DNA from: an uncultured Peptococcaceae bacterium
GTDB taxonomy: Bacteria > Bacillota > Peptococcia > Peptococcales > Peptococcaceae
Reading direction: 5' to 3'
Length of the DNA stretch: 64,000 bases
Assembly (NCBI GenBank): GCA_947254645.1
Contig: CAMYDW010000004.1
Span: forward strand, 82,376-146,375
A model generated the notes under the pieces. That model made no database searches and had not been told where the DNA came from. It saw only the letters and a program-made list of their open reading frames with translations. The translations under genes were made by a program, and so were the position numbers. Positions 43,404 to 51,130 of the stretch are shown here, piece by piece (within the stretch, counting starts at the first letter, position 1; each line of letters opens with the position of its first letter).

Positions 43404-44640
43404 AATTATTAAGAAAAGCTTCCATGAGCTGTTGCATTTGTAATTGGTCTTTTGCGCCAGCGGTTTCGACAATGGCGTGCATGGCGAGCATGGCACAGCC
43501 GACATCGATGGCTGGGATGTTGGTAGCGACTTCGGCGAGGGGGCCGATGGTGGAGCCACCACGCATATCTGCACGATTGACAAATGTTTGATGAGGAATA
43601 TGGGCCTCTTCACAAAGCATTTTGAACATGGCAGCCCCTTTGGCGGTGGTGGCATAGCTATGACTGGCGGCCGTTTTTAGGACGGGCCCACCATTCAGTC
43701 GTGGACGCAAGACGGGGTCGCATTTTTCAGGATAGTTTGGATGGGCGGCGTGGGCCTGGTCACAGCTTAAAATAAGGGAATCTGTCGGGATGAATGTCCT
43801 TCCATCGTAAGCGCGCTGTATTTTCTCTAACAGTCCAAGAAGCGCAGGACTGGTGGCGCCGAATTGAGTATGGCTACCGATTTCCTCGTGATGATAGCTC
43901 ATAAAGAGGGCAGCGTGTGTTGTCGGCTGGCAATCTTTTATAGCGAGGGTCGCAGCAATGGCATTGGCAAGGTTGTCAATGCGAGGTGCACGATAGTATT
44001 CATTTTGTGCGCCAAAAAGGGTTGCTGCTTCCTGTGCCACAAGATAGAGCTCGCTTGATAAAATATCCTCTTCCTTTATATGTAAGATTTCTGCAAGCGT
44101 TGATTGAATGGTTGGCGCTGATTCATCGCCCCAAAGCGCCAGCAGCTCTTTTTGTGGGTTGATATCCCCTGCCTCACGCTTCATATGAATGGCAAGGGAA
44201 GGAATGGTCACTGTTTGTGGCAAGGTCACAAGGTGTTGCTTAGGATGAGCCCAATCTGTTCCTTTTGTATAGATAATGCCAGCAATCGAAAGGGCACGAT
44301 CGAACCAAGTAGAGAGAATAGGGCCGCCATAGACTTCGATATTCAGAAGCGTACAACCATCACGACGTATTTCAGGCTGTGGCTTTAAACGCAAGGCTGG
44401 AGAATCGTTGTGGGTGCCAATGATGTGAAAGCCTTGCCAAGCTTTTTCAGGTAAGACAAAGGCGATGGTGGTGCCATCTTCAGTAGATAGGACATAGCGT
44501 CCGCCATTGGCCAGTTGCCAATCCTCTGTCAAGGAGAGAGGTTGAAAACCAGCTTTTTCTAATAATTGTTTGCTATGGGCTGCCGCATGATAGGCGGTTA
44601 GAGAGGTATTGAGATAAGCTAAGGTGTTTTGTATAGACAT
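43402..44640 (-). CDS. M18-family aminopeptidase
   Basis: Cytosolic dinuclear zinc aminopeptidase, 412 residues, preferring acidic or neutral N-terminal residues in characterised relatives (PepX/ApeB type). Metal-site motifs: GTHNDSPALRLKP near 77-89 (His, Asp), APRIDNLANAIA near 219-230 (bridging Asp), SYHHEEIGSHTQFGA near 251-265 (Glu-Glu), SCDQAHAAHPNYPEK near 301 (Asp) and the last His further on. All expected ligands look present. RBS AAGGAGGACG. It is a single-gene unit between its terminator and the divergent infC promoter region. Confidence 0.92.
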   Translation of the reverse strand: MSIQNTLAYLNTSLTAYHAAAHSKQLLEKAGFQPLSLTEDWQLANGGRYVLSTEDGTTIAFVLPEKAWQGFHIIGTHNDSPALRLKPQPEIRRDGCTLLNIEVYGGPILSTWFDRALSIAGIIYTKGTDWAHPKQHLVTLPQTVTIPSLAIHMKREAGDINPQKELLALWGDESAPTIQSTLAEILHIKEEDILSSELYLVAQEAATLFGAQNEYYRAPRIDNLANAIAATLAIKDCQPTTHAALFMSYHHEEIGSHTQFGATSPALLGLLEKIQRAYDGRTFIPTDSLILSCDQAHAAHPNYPEKCDPVLRPRLNGGPVLKTAASHSYATTAKGAAMFKMLCEEAHIPHQTFVNRADMRGGSTIGPLAEVATNIPAIDVGCAMLAMHAIVETAGAKDQLQMQQLMEAFLNN

Positions 44641-44706
44641 GATATCGTCCTCCTTGGTGTGATTGTATCATAGTTAAAAAGGCAAGTAAAAATTTTCAAA
44701 TAAGGA

Positions 44707-44735
44707 TTGACATAAATTGCGTGATATGGTAATCT
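44707..44735 (+). promoter_or_regulatory. Promoter of infC-rpmI-rplT
   Basis: -35 TTGACA (perfect), 17-nt spacer, -10 TAATCT helped by an upstream TGG (extended -10). Confidence 0.7.
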
Positions 44736-44739
44736 TGAA

Positions 44740-44869
44740 CAGATGCAAAAGCAGAAACCATCCGTTTCTCACCCTCTGCCGATAGTGGTCGTTGGTCGCA
44801 GACAAATAGAGATAGTACCAGTTTACTATGTTATTTTGGACGTTACGGGTGGATATACCCGTTTTTTTT
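44740..44869 (+). promoter_or_regulatory. infC leader with attenuator (candidate L20 autoregulatory leader)
   Basis: About 130 transcribed, non-coding bases before infC. It contains a branched hairpin (GCAGA...TCTGC around GAAAC/GTTTC, about 44751-44779) and ends in a terminator: ACGGGT / ACCCGT, loop GGATAT, eight Ts (44845-44869). In Bacillota the infC-rpmI-rplT leader commonly folds into an L20-binding structure that favours termination when L20 is in excess. Position and terminator support this; the L20-binding core was not matched base by base. Confidence 0.65.
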
Positions 44870-44895
44870 ATGACTAAAATTTGGAGGTGACAGTT

Positions 44896-45420
44896 ATTAG
44901 CAAGGAACTTCGTGTGAATGAGGCTATTCGCTGTCGAGAAGTTCGCGTGATTGATGAAAAAGGCGAACAAGTCGGCGTGATGAACCCAAAAGACGCTCTT
45001 AAGATTGCAGAAGAACGTGGCTATGATTTGGTAGAGGTATCGCCTGCAGCGAAACCACCAGTCTGTCGTATCATGGACTACGGTAAGTATAAATACGAAC
45101 AAAGCAAAAAAGACCGTGAAACGAAGAAAAATCAAAAGGTTATTACAATTAAGGAAGTCAAATTAAGACCGAATATTGAAACCCACGATTTTAATACAAA
45201 GGTACGTAATGCTGCGAAATTCTTAAAGGAAGGCAGCAAGGTAAAGGTGACCATCATGTTTAGAGGTCGCGAAATTACCCATCCTGAAACAGGGGTGGAA
45301 CTTTGCAACCGTGTTGCCGCTGAAGTCACTGACATCGCTAAAGTCGAAAAAGAAGCGAAGGTAGAAGGTCGCAACATGACGATGATGCTCGTGCCTTTAA
45401 AAGAAAAAGAAAAGAATTAA
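44896..45420 (+). CDS. infC: Translation initiation factor IF-3
   Basis: Binds the 30S subunit and proofreads start-codon selection. The 174-residue protein begins at ATT (44896), six bases behind GGAGGTG; no ATG, GTG or TTG is well placed, and an AUU start is the classic feature of infC in many bacteria, where IF-3 represses its own translation through it. N-domain: SKELRVNEAIRCREVRVIDEKGEQVGVM; linker KYKYEQSKKDRETKKNQK; C-domain: VKLRPNIETHDFNTKVRNAAKFL and VTIMFRGREITHPETG. It is first in infC-rpmI-rplT. Confidence 0.95.
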   Translation: MSKELRVNEAIRCREVRVIDEKGEQVGVMNPKDALKIAEERGYDLVEVSPAAKPPVCRIMDYGKYKYEQSKKDRETKKNQKVITIKEVKLRPNIETHDFNTKVRNAAKFLKEGSKVKVTIMFRGREITHPETGVELCNRVAAEVTDIAKVEKEAKVEGRNMTMMLVPLKEKEKN

Positions 45421-45447
45421 GGAGCTTTTGAAAGGAGCAATTTTATT

Positions 45448-45636
45448 ATGCCTAAAATGAAAACTCATAGAGGTGCTGCAAAGCGCTTTAAAAGAACTGG
45501 TACTGGTAAAATCAAAAGATCTCATGGTTACACCAGCCATATCTTAGAAAAGAAATCCCCAAAGCGTAAACGTAATCTCCGTAAAGGCGCTATTATGGCT
45601 AAGGGCGATGCAAAACGTATTGGTCAAATTATCTAA
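45448..45636 (+). CDS. rpmI: 50S ribosomal protein L35
   Basis: A 62-residue very basic protein beginning PKMKTHRGAAKRFKRTGTGKIKR, the L35 signature. RBS AAAGGAG. It lies between infC and rplT as in nearly all bacteria. Confidence 0.97.
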   Translation: MPKMKTHRGAAKRFKRTGTGKIKRSHGYTSHILEKKSPKRKRNLRKGAIMAKGDAKRIGQII

Positions 45637-45659
45637 GTGAAATAAGTGGAGGGTAAACA

Positions 45660-46013
45660 ATGGCAAGAATTAAACGTGGTATCAATACCCACAAAAGACA
45701 TAAAAGAGTTTTAAAGCAAGCAAAAGGTTATTTTGGTAATCGTTCTAACGTTTTCCGTGTTGCTCACCAAGCAGTAATGAAGAGTGGTCAATACGCTTAC
45801 GAACACAGAAGATTGCGTAAGCGTGATTTCCGTAAACTCTGGATTGCACGTATCAATGCTGGCGCACGCCAAAACGGTTTAAGTTATAGCACCCTTATTC
45901 ATGGATTGAAAGTTGCTGGTATCGACATCAACAGAAAGATGCTTTCTGAATTGGCAACCAACGATGCAGCTGCCTTTGCAGATCTTTGCAAAGTGGCAAA
46001 AGAAAACGCATAA
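45660..46013 (+). CDS. rplT: 50S ribosomal protein L20
   Basis: A 117-residue rRNA-binding protein needed early in 50S assembly. The long basic N-terminal helix (RIKRGINTHKRHKRVLKQAKG, YFGNRSNVFRVAHQAVMKSG) and the globular end (FRKLWIARINAGARQNGLSYS) are typical. It is the probable effector of the infC leader. A terminator follows. Confidence 0.97.
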   Translation: MARIKRGINTHKRHKRVLKQAKGYFGNRSNVFRVAHQAVMKSGQYAYEHRRLRKRDFRKLWIARINAGARQNGLSYSTLIHGLKVAGIDINRKMLSELATNDAAAFADLCKVAKENA

Positions 46014-46018
46014 ATCAC

Positions 46019-46048
46019 AAAGGTCATCTCGTAGAGATGGCCTTTTTT
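46019..46048 (+). terminator. Terminator after rplT
   Basis: Stem AAAGG(T)CATCTC / GAGATG(G)CCTTT with one T-G pair, loop GTA, T-run. Confidence 0.88.
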
Positions 46049-46075
46049 GCTATTTAGGCAGAAGGAGGACGTTGT

Positions 46076-47059
46076 ATGGGAAGTGGCAAAGAAGAAGTAT
46101 TGCGTGCGTTGATGCACCATGGCGATGATTTTCTCTCTGGTCAGGAATTGGCAGATTTGCTACAGATTTCACGTCATGGGGTGTGGAAATACATCGACAA
46201 ATTGAGACAGGAAGGCTATGCCATTGAGGCACGTACACGTCAGGGGTATCGCTTAGTGGGCGTAGGAGACGTGCTTGGACGTGAAGAGGTGCTTTGTCAG
46301 CTCAAAGCAGCCGATGACTTTCAGATAGAATATCATGCCACGATTGATTCAACGAATAATCGTGCAAGGGCCTTGGCAGAGGCAGGGGCGCCTGCTTGGA
46401 CAGTGGTGCTTGCAGATAGTCAAAGCCAGGGCAGAGGGCGCATGGGTCGTGCCTTTCATTCGCCAGCGACCAGTGGTATTTACATGAGTGTGGTTATTCG
46501 CCCAGAATGCGAAGTGGCCCATGCCAGCTTGCTCACCATTGCTGCGGCAACTGCTGTGGCAGAAAGCATTGAAGAAGTGTGTGGGGTGGAAGCAAAACTC
46601 AAATGGGTGAACGATTGCTTTGTAGGTGGAAAAAAAGTGGCGGGTATTCTCACAGAAGGGGCTGTTGGTTTGGAAGAGCAACAGCTGCGCTATGCTGTGG
46701 TGGGCATTGGCATCAATGTGGCCCCTCCTAAAGAGGGCTTTCCAAAAGAATTGGCTACTATTGCGACCAGTGTGTTATCCGAAGCGCCGACACAACCTGT
46801 TCGTAGCGTACTAGCAGCACGCATTTTAGAACGATTAAAAAGTTATGCAGATGGATTATTAGCAAAAACCTATATGCCTATTTATCGGGATAAATTGATG
46901 ATGCTGAATCAAGATGTGACACTCATTCAAGGAAATACAGAAAGAGTGGTCCACGTGTGTGATATAAGTGAAAGTGGCGGATTGATTATTCGTGATGTAT
47001 TTGGCACAATAGAGACAGTTTCATCAGGAGAAATCAGTGTGCGGTTGCATCAATCCTAG
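46076..47059 (+). CDS. birA: Bifunctional biotin ligase / biotin repressor
   Basis: Attaches biotin to AccB via biotinyl-5'-AMP and can repress biotin genes. The 327-residue protein has a winged-helix N-terminus (FLSGQELADLLQISRHGVWKYIDKLRQEGYAIEARTRQGYRL, ~19-60), so it is the bifunctional form; then the ligase domain with DSTNNRARALA near 88, the biotin/ATP loop QGRGRMGRAFHSP near 118-130, LKWVNDCFVGGKKVAGILTE near 180-199 and a C-terminal SH3-like cap. The usual ligase loop is GRGRxGR, present here. No biotin-synthesis gene or operator is in the window. RBS AAGGAGGACG. Confidence 0.95.
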   Translation: MGSGKEEVLRALMHHGDDFLSGQELADLLQISRHGVWKYIDKLRQEGYAIEARTRQGYRLVGVGDVLGREEVLCQLKAADDFQIEYHATIDSTNNRARALAEAGAPAWTVVLADSQSQGRGRMGRAFHSPATSGIYMSVVIRPECEVAHASLLTIAAATAVAESIEEVCGVEAKLKWVNDCFVGGKKVAGILTEGAVGLEEQQLRYAVVGIGINVAPPKEGFPKELATIATSVLSEAPTQPVRSVLAARILERLKSYADGLLAKTYMPIYRDKLMMLNQDVTLIQGNTERVVHVCDISESGGLIIRDVFGTIETVSSGEISVRLHQS

Positions 47060-47078
47060 CACCGATAAGGAGGACAGG

Positions 47079-47576
47079 ATGGCAGAAAATGTAGAACGTG
47101 TCAAAAAATATTTGGCAGACTTTGGTTTAGCAGAAAAGGTAAGAGCATTCAATGATGTGTCTACTGCAACAGTGCCCCTTGCCGCTTTGGCGATTGGTTG
47201 CGAAGAAGCACAGATTGCAAAAAGCCTGAGTTTTTATGGGAAAGCAGACCAAGCCATTATTATTGTGGCGACAGGGGATGCCAAAGTGGACAATGGAAAG
47301 TTTAAGAAGCAATTTGAAACCAAGCCAAAGATGCTCAAAGGGGAAGATGTGGAACGCTTGACAAGTTACCCTATTGGTGGGGTTTGTCCCTTTGCGTTGC
47401 CTTTAGAGGCAGAGGTGTATCTGGATGTCTCTATGAAACGCTTCTCGATGATGTATCCTGCTGCTGGAAACGCAGCAAGTGCAGTGGATTTAACACTAGA
47501 AGAACTTGAACGTGCATCAAAGACCAAAGGCTGGGTCGATGTATGCAAAGGATGGCAAAAGGAGGAATCAATATGA
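47079..47576 (+). CDS. YbaK/aminoacyl-tRNA deacylase-domain protein
   Basis: A 165-residue protein with a single editing domain of the YbaK/ProRS-INS superfamily, which hydrolyses mischarged tRNA. Family-like positions: QIAKSLSFYG near 47-56 (Lys), VATGDAKVDNGKFKKQFE near 65-82 and LTSYPIGGVCPFALP near 95-109. It starts at the ATG behind AAGGAGGACAGG. It is clearly different from the second YbaK-family protein two genes on. The specificity (Pro, Ala, Cys or Ser mischarged species) cannot be read. Its stop overlaps the patatin gene start as ATGA. Confidence 0.85.
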   Translation: MAENVERVKKYLADFGLAEKVRAFNDVSTATVPLAALAIGCEEAQIAKSLSFYGKADQAIIIVATGDAKVDNGKFKKQFETKPKMLKGEDVERLTSYPIGGVCPFALPLEAEVYLDVSMKRFSMMYPAAGNAASAVDLTLEELERASKTKGWVDVCKGWQKEESI

Positions 47577-48415
47577 CCGTTGCTTTGGTTCTTGAAGGTG
47601 GAGGCATTCGCAGTGCCTTTACTTGTGGGGTATTAAAAAGTCTTTTGGAAGAAAATATTCCTTTTTCAACAGTGGTTGGCACCTCCACAGGTGCCCTCTG
47701 TGGGGCGTATTATCGTGCTGGGCAAGGGGATGTGATTGAAAATATTTTTGGGGAAGTTTTTAAATATCTACCAGCACCAAGCTTGAAAATGATGCTCAAC
47801 AAAAAGGCCTTTGACCTTGCCAAGCTCTTTGATACCTTGACAGAGGCATTTCCTTTAGATATGGAGGCATTTAGTCAGGCGGACAGCAGTTTTTCTGTTG
47901 CAACAACACGTGCCGATAATGGCGATGCCACCTTTTGGCGTGTGGGACAGCTAGATGAATGGAAACGCTTGCGTCATTACCTCAAGGCGACCTTGGCGTT
48001 GCCAGGGATTGAAGACCCTGTTTCTTTAATGGAGCGCTCTTATTTTTCAGGAGATATTGCTGCTGCTCTACCAATTGATGACGAATTTCCCGTAGACAAA
48101 ATGATTGTGGTGCAAACGCATCCCGTAGGCTATGTCATGAGCCGACGTCACATGAGCTTGAGCGATACAAGAAGCTATCGACCTTATCCAAAATTGAAAA
48201 ATGTGATGTTGTTGCATCATTTGAAATACAATAATCAATTGAATATGCTAGAGGACTGGAGCCTCAAAGGCAAAGCACATTGCATTCGTCCAGTGGTAGA
48301 CAGTGTGAAGCGCTATGGAAGTACCGAGGCCGCGGCAGCAGAATTTTATACTGAAGGGTATCGCTTGGTGAAAGAACAATTGCCACGAATTAAACATATT
48401 GCTGGAGTGGAGTAA
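47573..48415 (+). CDS. Patatin-like phospholipase family protein (altered catalytic dyad?)
   Basis: A 280-residue protein of the bacterial patatin / RssA-YjjU group, serine lipid hydrolases. The oxyanion loop LEGGGIRSAFTCGVL is at residues 8-22 and nucleophile Ser38 in GTSTG. The second catalytic element normally reads D-G-G/A after a Tyr (YxDGGxxxxxP); here it reads YFSGDIAAALP near residue 160, so the usual Asp position is Ser and an Asp occurs two residues later. Activity is therefore uncertain. It starts at the ATG overlapping the previous stop and is followed directly by a second YbaK-type gene. Confidence 0.85.
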   Translation: MTVALVLEGGGIRSAFTCGVLKSLLEENIPFSTVVGTSTGALCGAYYRAGQGDVIENIFGEVFKYLPAPSLKMMLNKKAFDLAKLFDTLTEAFPLDMEAFSQADSSFSVATTRADNGDATFWRVGQLDEWKRLRHYLKATLALPGIEDPVSLMERSYFSGDIAAALPIDDEFPVDKMIVVQTHPVGYVMSRRHMSLSDTRSYRPYPKLKNVMLLHHLKYNNQLNMLEDWSLKGKAHCIRPVVDSVKRYGSTEAAAAEFYTEGYRLVKEQLPRIKHIAGVE

Positions 48416-48416
48416 G

Positions 48417-48911
48417 ATGGCAAAAGAGAAAGAGAAAAAAACCAATGCCATGCGCATGGTAGAACGGGCTAAATTGCCTTATCATGTGTATCATTATGCA
48501 TGGAAAGAAGATGCTTTAGATGCGGTTCATGTCGCCGATGAATTGCAAAAACCTAAGGATCAGGTGTTTAAAACACTGGTTGCTGTCGGCGATAAAACAG
48601 GGGTGCTGGTGAGTGTTATCCCCTCTTACATGGAATTGGATTTGAAAAAAATTGCCCGTGTGAGTGGCAATAAACGTGTGGAGATGCTGCCCCTAAAAGA
48701 TTTGGAAAAAACAACAGGATACATTCGTGGTGGCTGTTCTCCTATTGGGATGAAAAAACACTTTCCTACCTATGTGGCAGAACAGCTACACGCAATCGAA
48801 GAAATCATTGTTTCGGCAGGACATCGTGGTTGCCAAATTGGGATGACAATAGAGGACTTTTTAACGGTCACTCAGGCAACTGTGGCGGATTTAACTAAAA
48901 CCTCATCTTAG
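48417..48911 (+). CDS. Cys-tRNA(Pro)/(Cys) deacylase, YbaK type
   Basis: A 164-residue editing enzyme that removes Cys from tRNA(Pro) and related mischarged tRNAs. It is closer to classical YbaK/EbsC than the gene two positions upstream: ADELQKPKDQVFKTLVAVGDK near 42-62, SGNKRVEMLPLKDLEKTTGYIRGGCSPIGMKK near 88-119 and the strand GCQIGMTIEDFL near the end. I start at the ATG one base after the patatin stop (GGAGTAAG just before it); an in-frame TTG six codons earlier lies inside the patatin gene. Confidence 0.88.
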   Translation: MAKEKEKKTNAMRMVERAKLPYHVYHYAWKEDALDAVHVADELQKPKDQVFKTLVAVGDKTGVLVSVIPSYMELDLKKIARVSGNKRVEMLPLKDLEKTTGYIRGGCSPIGMKKHFPTYVAEQLHAIEEIIVSAGHRGCQIGMTIEDFLTVTQATVADLTKTSS

Positions 48912-48922
48912 GAGGGATGTAT

Positions 48923-49654
48923 ATGGCACGGATATTGATTACAGGTGGCTCCAGAGGGATTGGTGCTGCAATGGTGCGTGTGATGGCACGGGCTGGGCAT
49001 GACGTATGCTTTTTCTATAAAGAGAGTATCGACATGGCAAAGAGTCTTGTGCGAATGATGAGCGCAGAAGGCCACTCAGTGCTTTCAATGCAATGTGATG
49101 TCAGCAATAGCTATGAGGTCGACCAGGCAGTAGCCAACTTGTTGGCGCAATGGGATGGCATTGATGTATTGATTGCCAATGCAGGCATCAGCCATCATGG
49201 ACTTTTGCAGGACATGATGGACGTCGAATGGCAAAATATTTTTGCCACCAATGTGAATGGGGCGTTTTATTGTACAAAGGCAGTGTTGCCGCAAATGATT
49301 GCCAGACAACAGGGCAACATTATCTATATGAGCTCTATCTGGGGTGCCCGCGGAGCGTCCTGTGAAGTGGCTTATAGCGCCACCAAAGGGGCTATTGACA
49401 GCCTCACAAAATCCCTTGCCCAAGAAGTGGTATATAGTGGTATTCGTGTTAATGCGATTGCGCCAGGGGTTGTTGGCACTGATATGATGCAGGAGCTGGG
49501 GGCTGACACCAATGTGGAGGTATTGAAGGAAATGCCAATGCGACGCTTTGCCTACCCAGAAGAAATTGCTAAATTGGCCCTTTTCCTGATAAGCGAGGAT
49601 GCCAATTATATGACAGGACAAATCTTGACCATGGCAGGGGGCTATGTGATATAA
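48923..49654 (+). CDS. Short-chain dehydrogenase/reductase (FabG-like)
   Basis: A 243-residue NAD(P)-dependent SDR. Cofactor motif TGGSRGIGAAMVR near residues 7-19, NAGIS near 84-88, catalytic Ser in YMSSIWGARGA near 135 and Tyr/Lys in YSATKGAIDSL near 150-160; the ending TGQILTMAGGYVI matches the FabG-like group. A second FabG is in the fatty-acid operon, so this copy may act on another 3-oxo substrate; that is unknown. I use the second ATG (48923), seven bases behind GGAGGG. It ends the birA-YbaK-patatin-YbaK-SDR gene run. Confidence 0.88.
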   Translation: MARILITGGSRGIGAAMVRVMARAGHDVCFFYKESIDMAKSLVRMMSAEGHSVLSMQCDVSNSYEVDQAVANLLAQWDGIDVLIANAGISHHGLLQDMMDVEWQNIFATNVNGAFYCTKAVLPQMIARQQGNIIYMSSIWGARGASCEVAYSATKGAIDSLTKSLAQEVVYSGIRVNAIAPGVVGTDMMQELGADTNVEVLKEMPMRRFAYPEEIAKLALFLISEDANYMTGQILTMAGGYVI

Positions 49655-49657
49655 ATA

Positions 49658-49688
49658 AAAAAAGACCATCTATAGATGGTCTTTTTTT
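49658..49688 (+). terminator. Terminator after SDR gene
   Basis: A-run, perfect palindrome GACCATCTATAGATGGTC, seven Ts. Confidence 0.92.
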
Positions 49689-49774
49689 ATTGAAACATTG
49701 AAAAATATAGAAACAAATAATAAATTGAAGCCAATTATAAAAGCAAAAAGTCTTTCAAAAAAGGAGAGGCGTGT

Positions 49775-49888
49775 ATGAAAAAATTTATCGATGGTGTTGT
49801 AGCGGTGACTGCAGTGCTTTTTCTTATACTAGCTTTTGTTTATCGTGAAATTAATCTTTACCCCAGGGTTTTTGGATTGTCTTTGTGA
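49775..49888 (+). CDS. Small membrane peptide (37 residues), unknown
   Basis: ATG with ribosome site AAAAGGAGAGG at good spacing; product MKKFIDGVVAVTAVLFLIL and then AFVYREINLYPRVFGLSL. One membrane helix (about residues 7-24) and a short tail. I recognise no family. Intergenic context (between a terminator and a convergent gene) and an independent ribosome site argue for a real small gene; no terminator is seen before the convergent gene. Confidence 0.45.
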   Translation: MKKFIDGVVAVTAVLFLILAFVYREINLYPRVFGLSL

Positions 49889-49946
49889 TGAACAAAGGGC
49901 GTTGGCGTATGGATTTGTGAAGGTGCCGCCAGAAAAAATCGCTTTT

Positions 49947-50402
49947 TTATATAAAGCACTTATTTTTTCGATTTTTTTTAAAATGATACAAAAACAATCC
50001 GCCAGCTAGGAAAAGGGCGCAGCCCAATCCTGTATAGAAAATGGCAATAAAAATATTTGGGGCCAATCCAGAAGAGCGTAGGTAGATGCCGCCGCTCATC
50101 ATAATGGCCATGAGTAAGTATCCTTTTTTGTCAAAAAACTGCCAAATCGGTTTTTTAGAAGGGGTATAAGAAGCGATGCGTTCAATATGTTTATGAGAAA
50201 CCCCATAAAACATTTTGCCAAAACTGAGGAAAACAACACAAGAAAGCAATACGTGCCACCATTGCACCCCGTGCAACGCTGAATAAGCCATGACCCCTAG
50301 TCGAATAATATTGAATCCAGCCAAAAGCCACACGCAACCAGCAATGGCAAGTAGGGTGGTGGTTTTCACATAAGGGAAATGGGGTTGGTTGTTCTTTCGC
50401 AT
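49947..50402 (-). CDS. Unknown membrane protein (about four helices)
   Basis: A 151-residue hydrophobic protein starting at the ATG behind AGAGGAG. Membrane helices lie at about residues 13-35 (TTLLAIAGCVWLLAGFNIIRL), 48-62 (VLLSCVVFLSFGKMF), 92-108 and 115-137, with a basic tail KKNRKNK. Between helices 2 and 3 is KHIERIASYTPSKKPIWQFFDKKGYLL. I recognise no family. It lies 13 nt downstream of a TetR-type gene and is co-transcribed, so it is the regulator's most likely target, perhaps an export-related or envelope protein, which is inference. Confidence 0.7.
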   Translation of the reverse strand: MRKNNQPHFPYVKTTTLLAIAGCVWLLAGFNIIRLGVMAYSALHGVQWWHVLLSCVVFLSFGKMFYGVSHKHIERIASYTPSKKPIWQFFDKKGYLLMAIMMSGGIYLRSSGLAPNIFIAIFYTGLGCALFLAGGLFLYHFKKNRKNKCFI

Positions 50403-50415
50403 AATAAAAACTCCT

Positions 50416-50994
50416 CTAAAGATGAAGCGGTGAATCATTAATACCATTTTTTATCCAATCTACTTGTTGTTGGTATTTTTCTAAAAAGGTTTCCTTGTCC
50501 CAGTTTTCTAGAAAAATACGTTGAATCAATGTGTGCACAATCGCCTTTATAAAATACATCTTTTCTTTGTCCTTTGGAGATACGTCATGAGGAGAGGCTG
50601 CTTGCTTTTTGTAGGCTTGCCATTCCTTTTCGAGCTGTGCATTCCAATGGAGAATACGGTTTTTGTAAAGGGCAAAATTTTGATGATCATAGATTTCATC
50701 TGCAAGGGCCACGCCATATAAATCAAGAGTAGGCGCCAGCTGATGGTGGGAATCCTTCAATATTTTGAGAAAAAGAGTATGTGTTTCGGCGGTGGTTTTA
50801 TCGAGTAAATAAAAGTAACTTTCAGTCAGGGACTCGAAATACTGATAAAAACTACCACGAGAAATATCGAGGGCAGTAACAATATTTTTAACGGTGGCAT
50901 CTGCCAGAGAGTGTGTTTCAAATTCTTCACGAAGGGTTGCTTCAATCGCCTGTCTTTTTTCAAGAGGAAGGTTTTCGAAAGTGAGTTTTGGCAT
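50416..50994 (-). CDS. TetR/AcrR-family regulator
   Basis: A 192-residue regulator with N-terminal helix-turn-helix EEFETHSLADATVKNIVTALDISRGSFYQYFESLTE at about residues 23-58; YQYF (for the usual YYYF/YHHF) ends the recognition helix. The C-terminal ligand domain is unassigned. A perfect 17-nt inverted repeat fills the spacer of its own promoter, so autorepression is likely. The next gene is the four-helix membrane protein. RBS AAAGGAGCG precedes the ATG. Confidence 0.88.
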   Translation of the reverse strand: MPKLTFENLPLEKRQAIEATLREEFETHSLADATVKNIVTALDISRGSFYQYFESLTESYFYLLDKTTAETHTLFLKILKDSHHQLAPTLDLYGVALADEIYDHQNFALYKNRILHWNAQLEKEWQAYKKQAASPHDVSPKDKEKMYFIKAIVHTLIQRIFLENWDKETFLEKYQQQVDWIKNGINDSPLHL

Positions 50995-51032
50995 AGAGAC
51001 GCTCCTTTTTATTGTCGCTAGTTGATACCTCT

Positions 51033-51062
51033 ATATTAAAATGACAGTGTGTCATTTGTCAA
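51033..51062 (-). promoter_or_regulatory. Promoter and TetR operator of the regulator/membrane-protein unit
   Basis: On the minus strand: -35 TTGACA, then a 17-nt spacer that is exactly the inverted repeat AATGACA-CAC-TGTCATT, then -10 TTAATA/TAATAT. A dimer bound here would sit between the two promoter elements, the usual TetR-family arrangement. Confidence 0.78.
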
Positions 51063-51130
51063 TAGCAAGTCCCTTTCTTTATAAAATCTTAATCATTTTT
51101 GGAGAGATGCCTATACAAAAATGATTCTTG

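Noticed and set aside
44674..45135. 153-codon minus-strand frame over the infC leader
   Set aside because: It runs antisense through infC and its leader terminator; Phe/Leu-rich shadow without a ribosome site.
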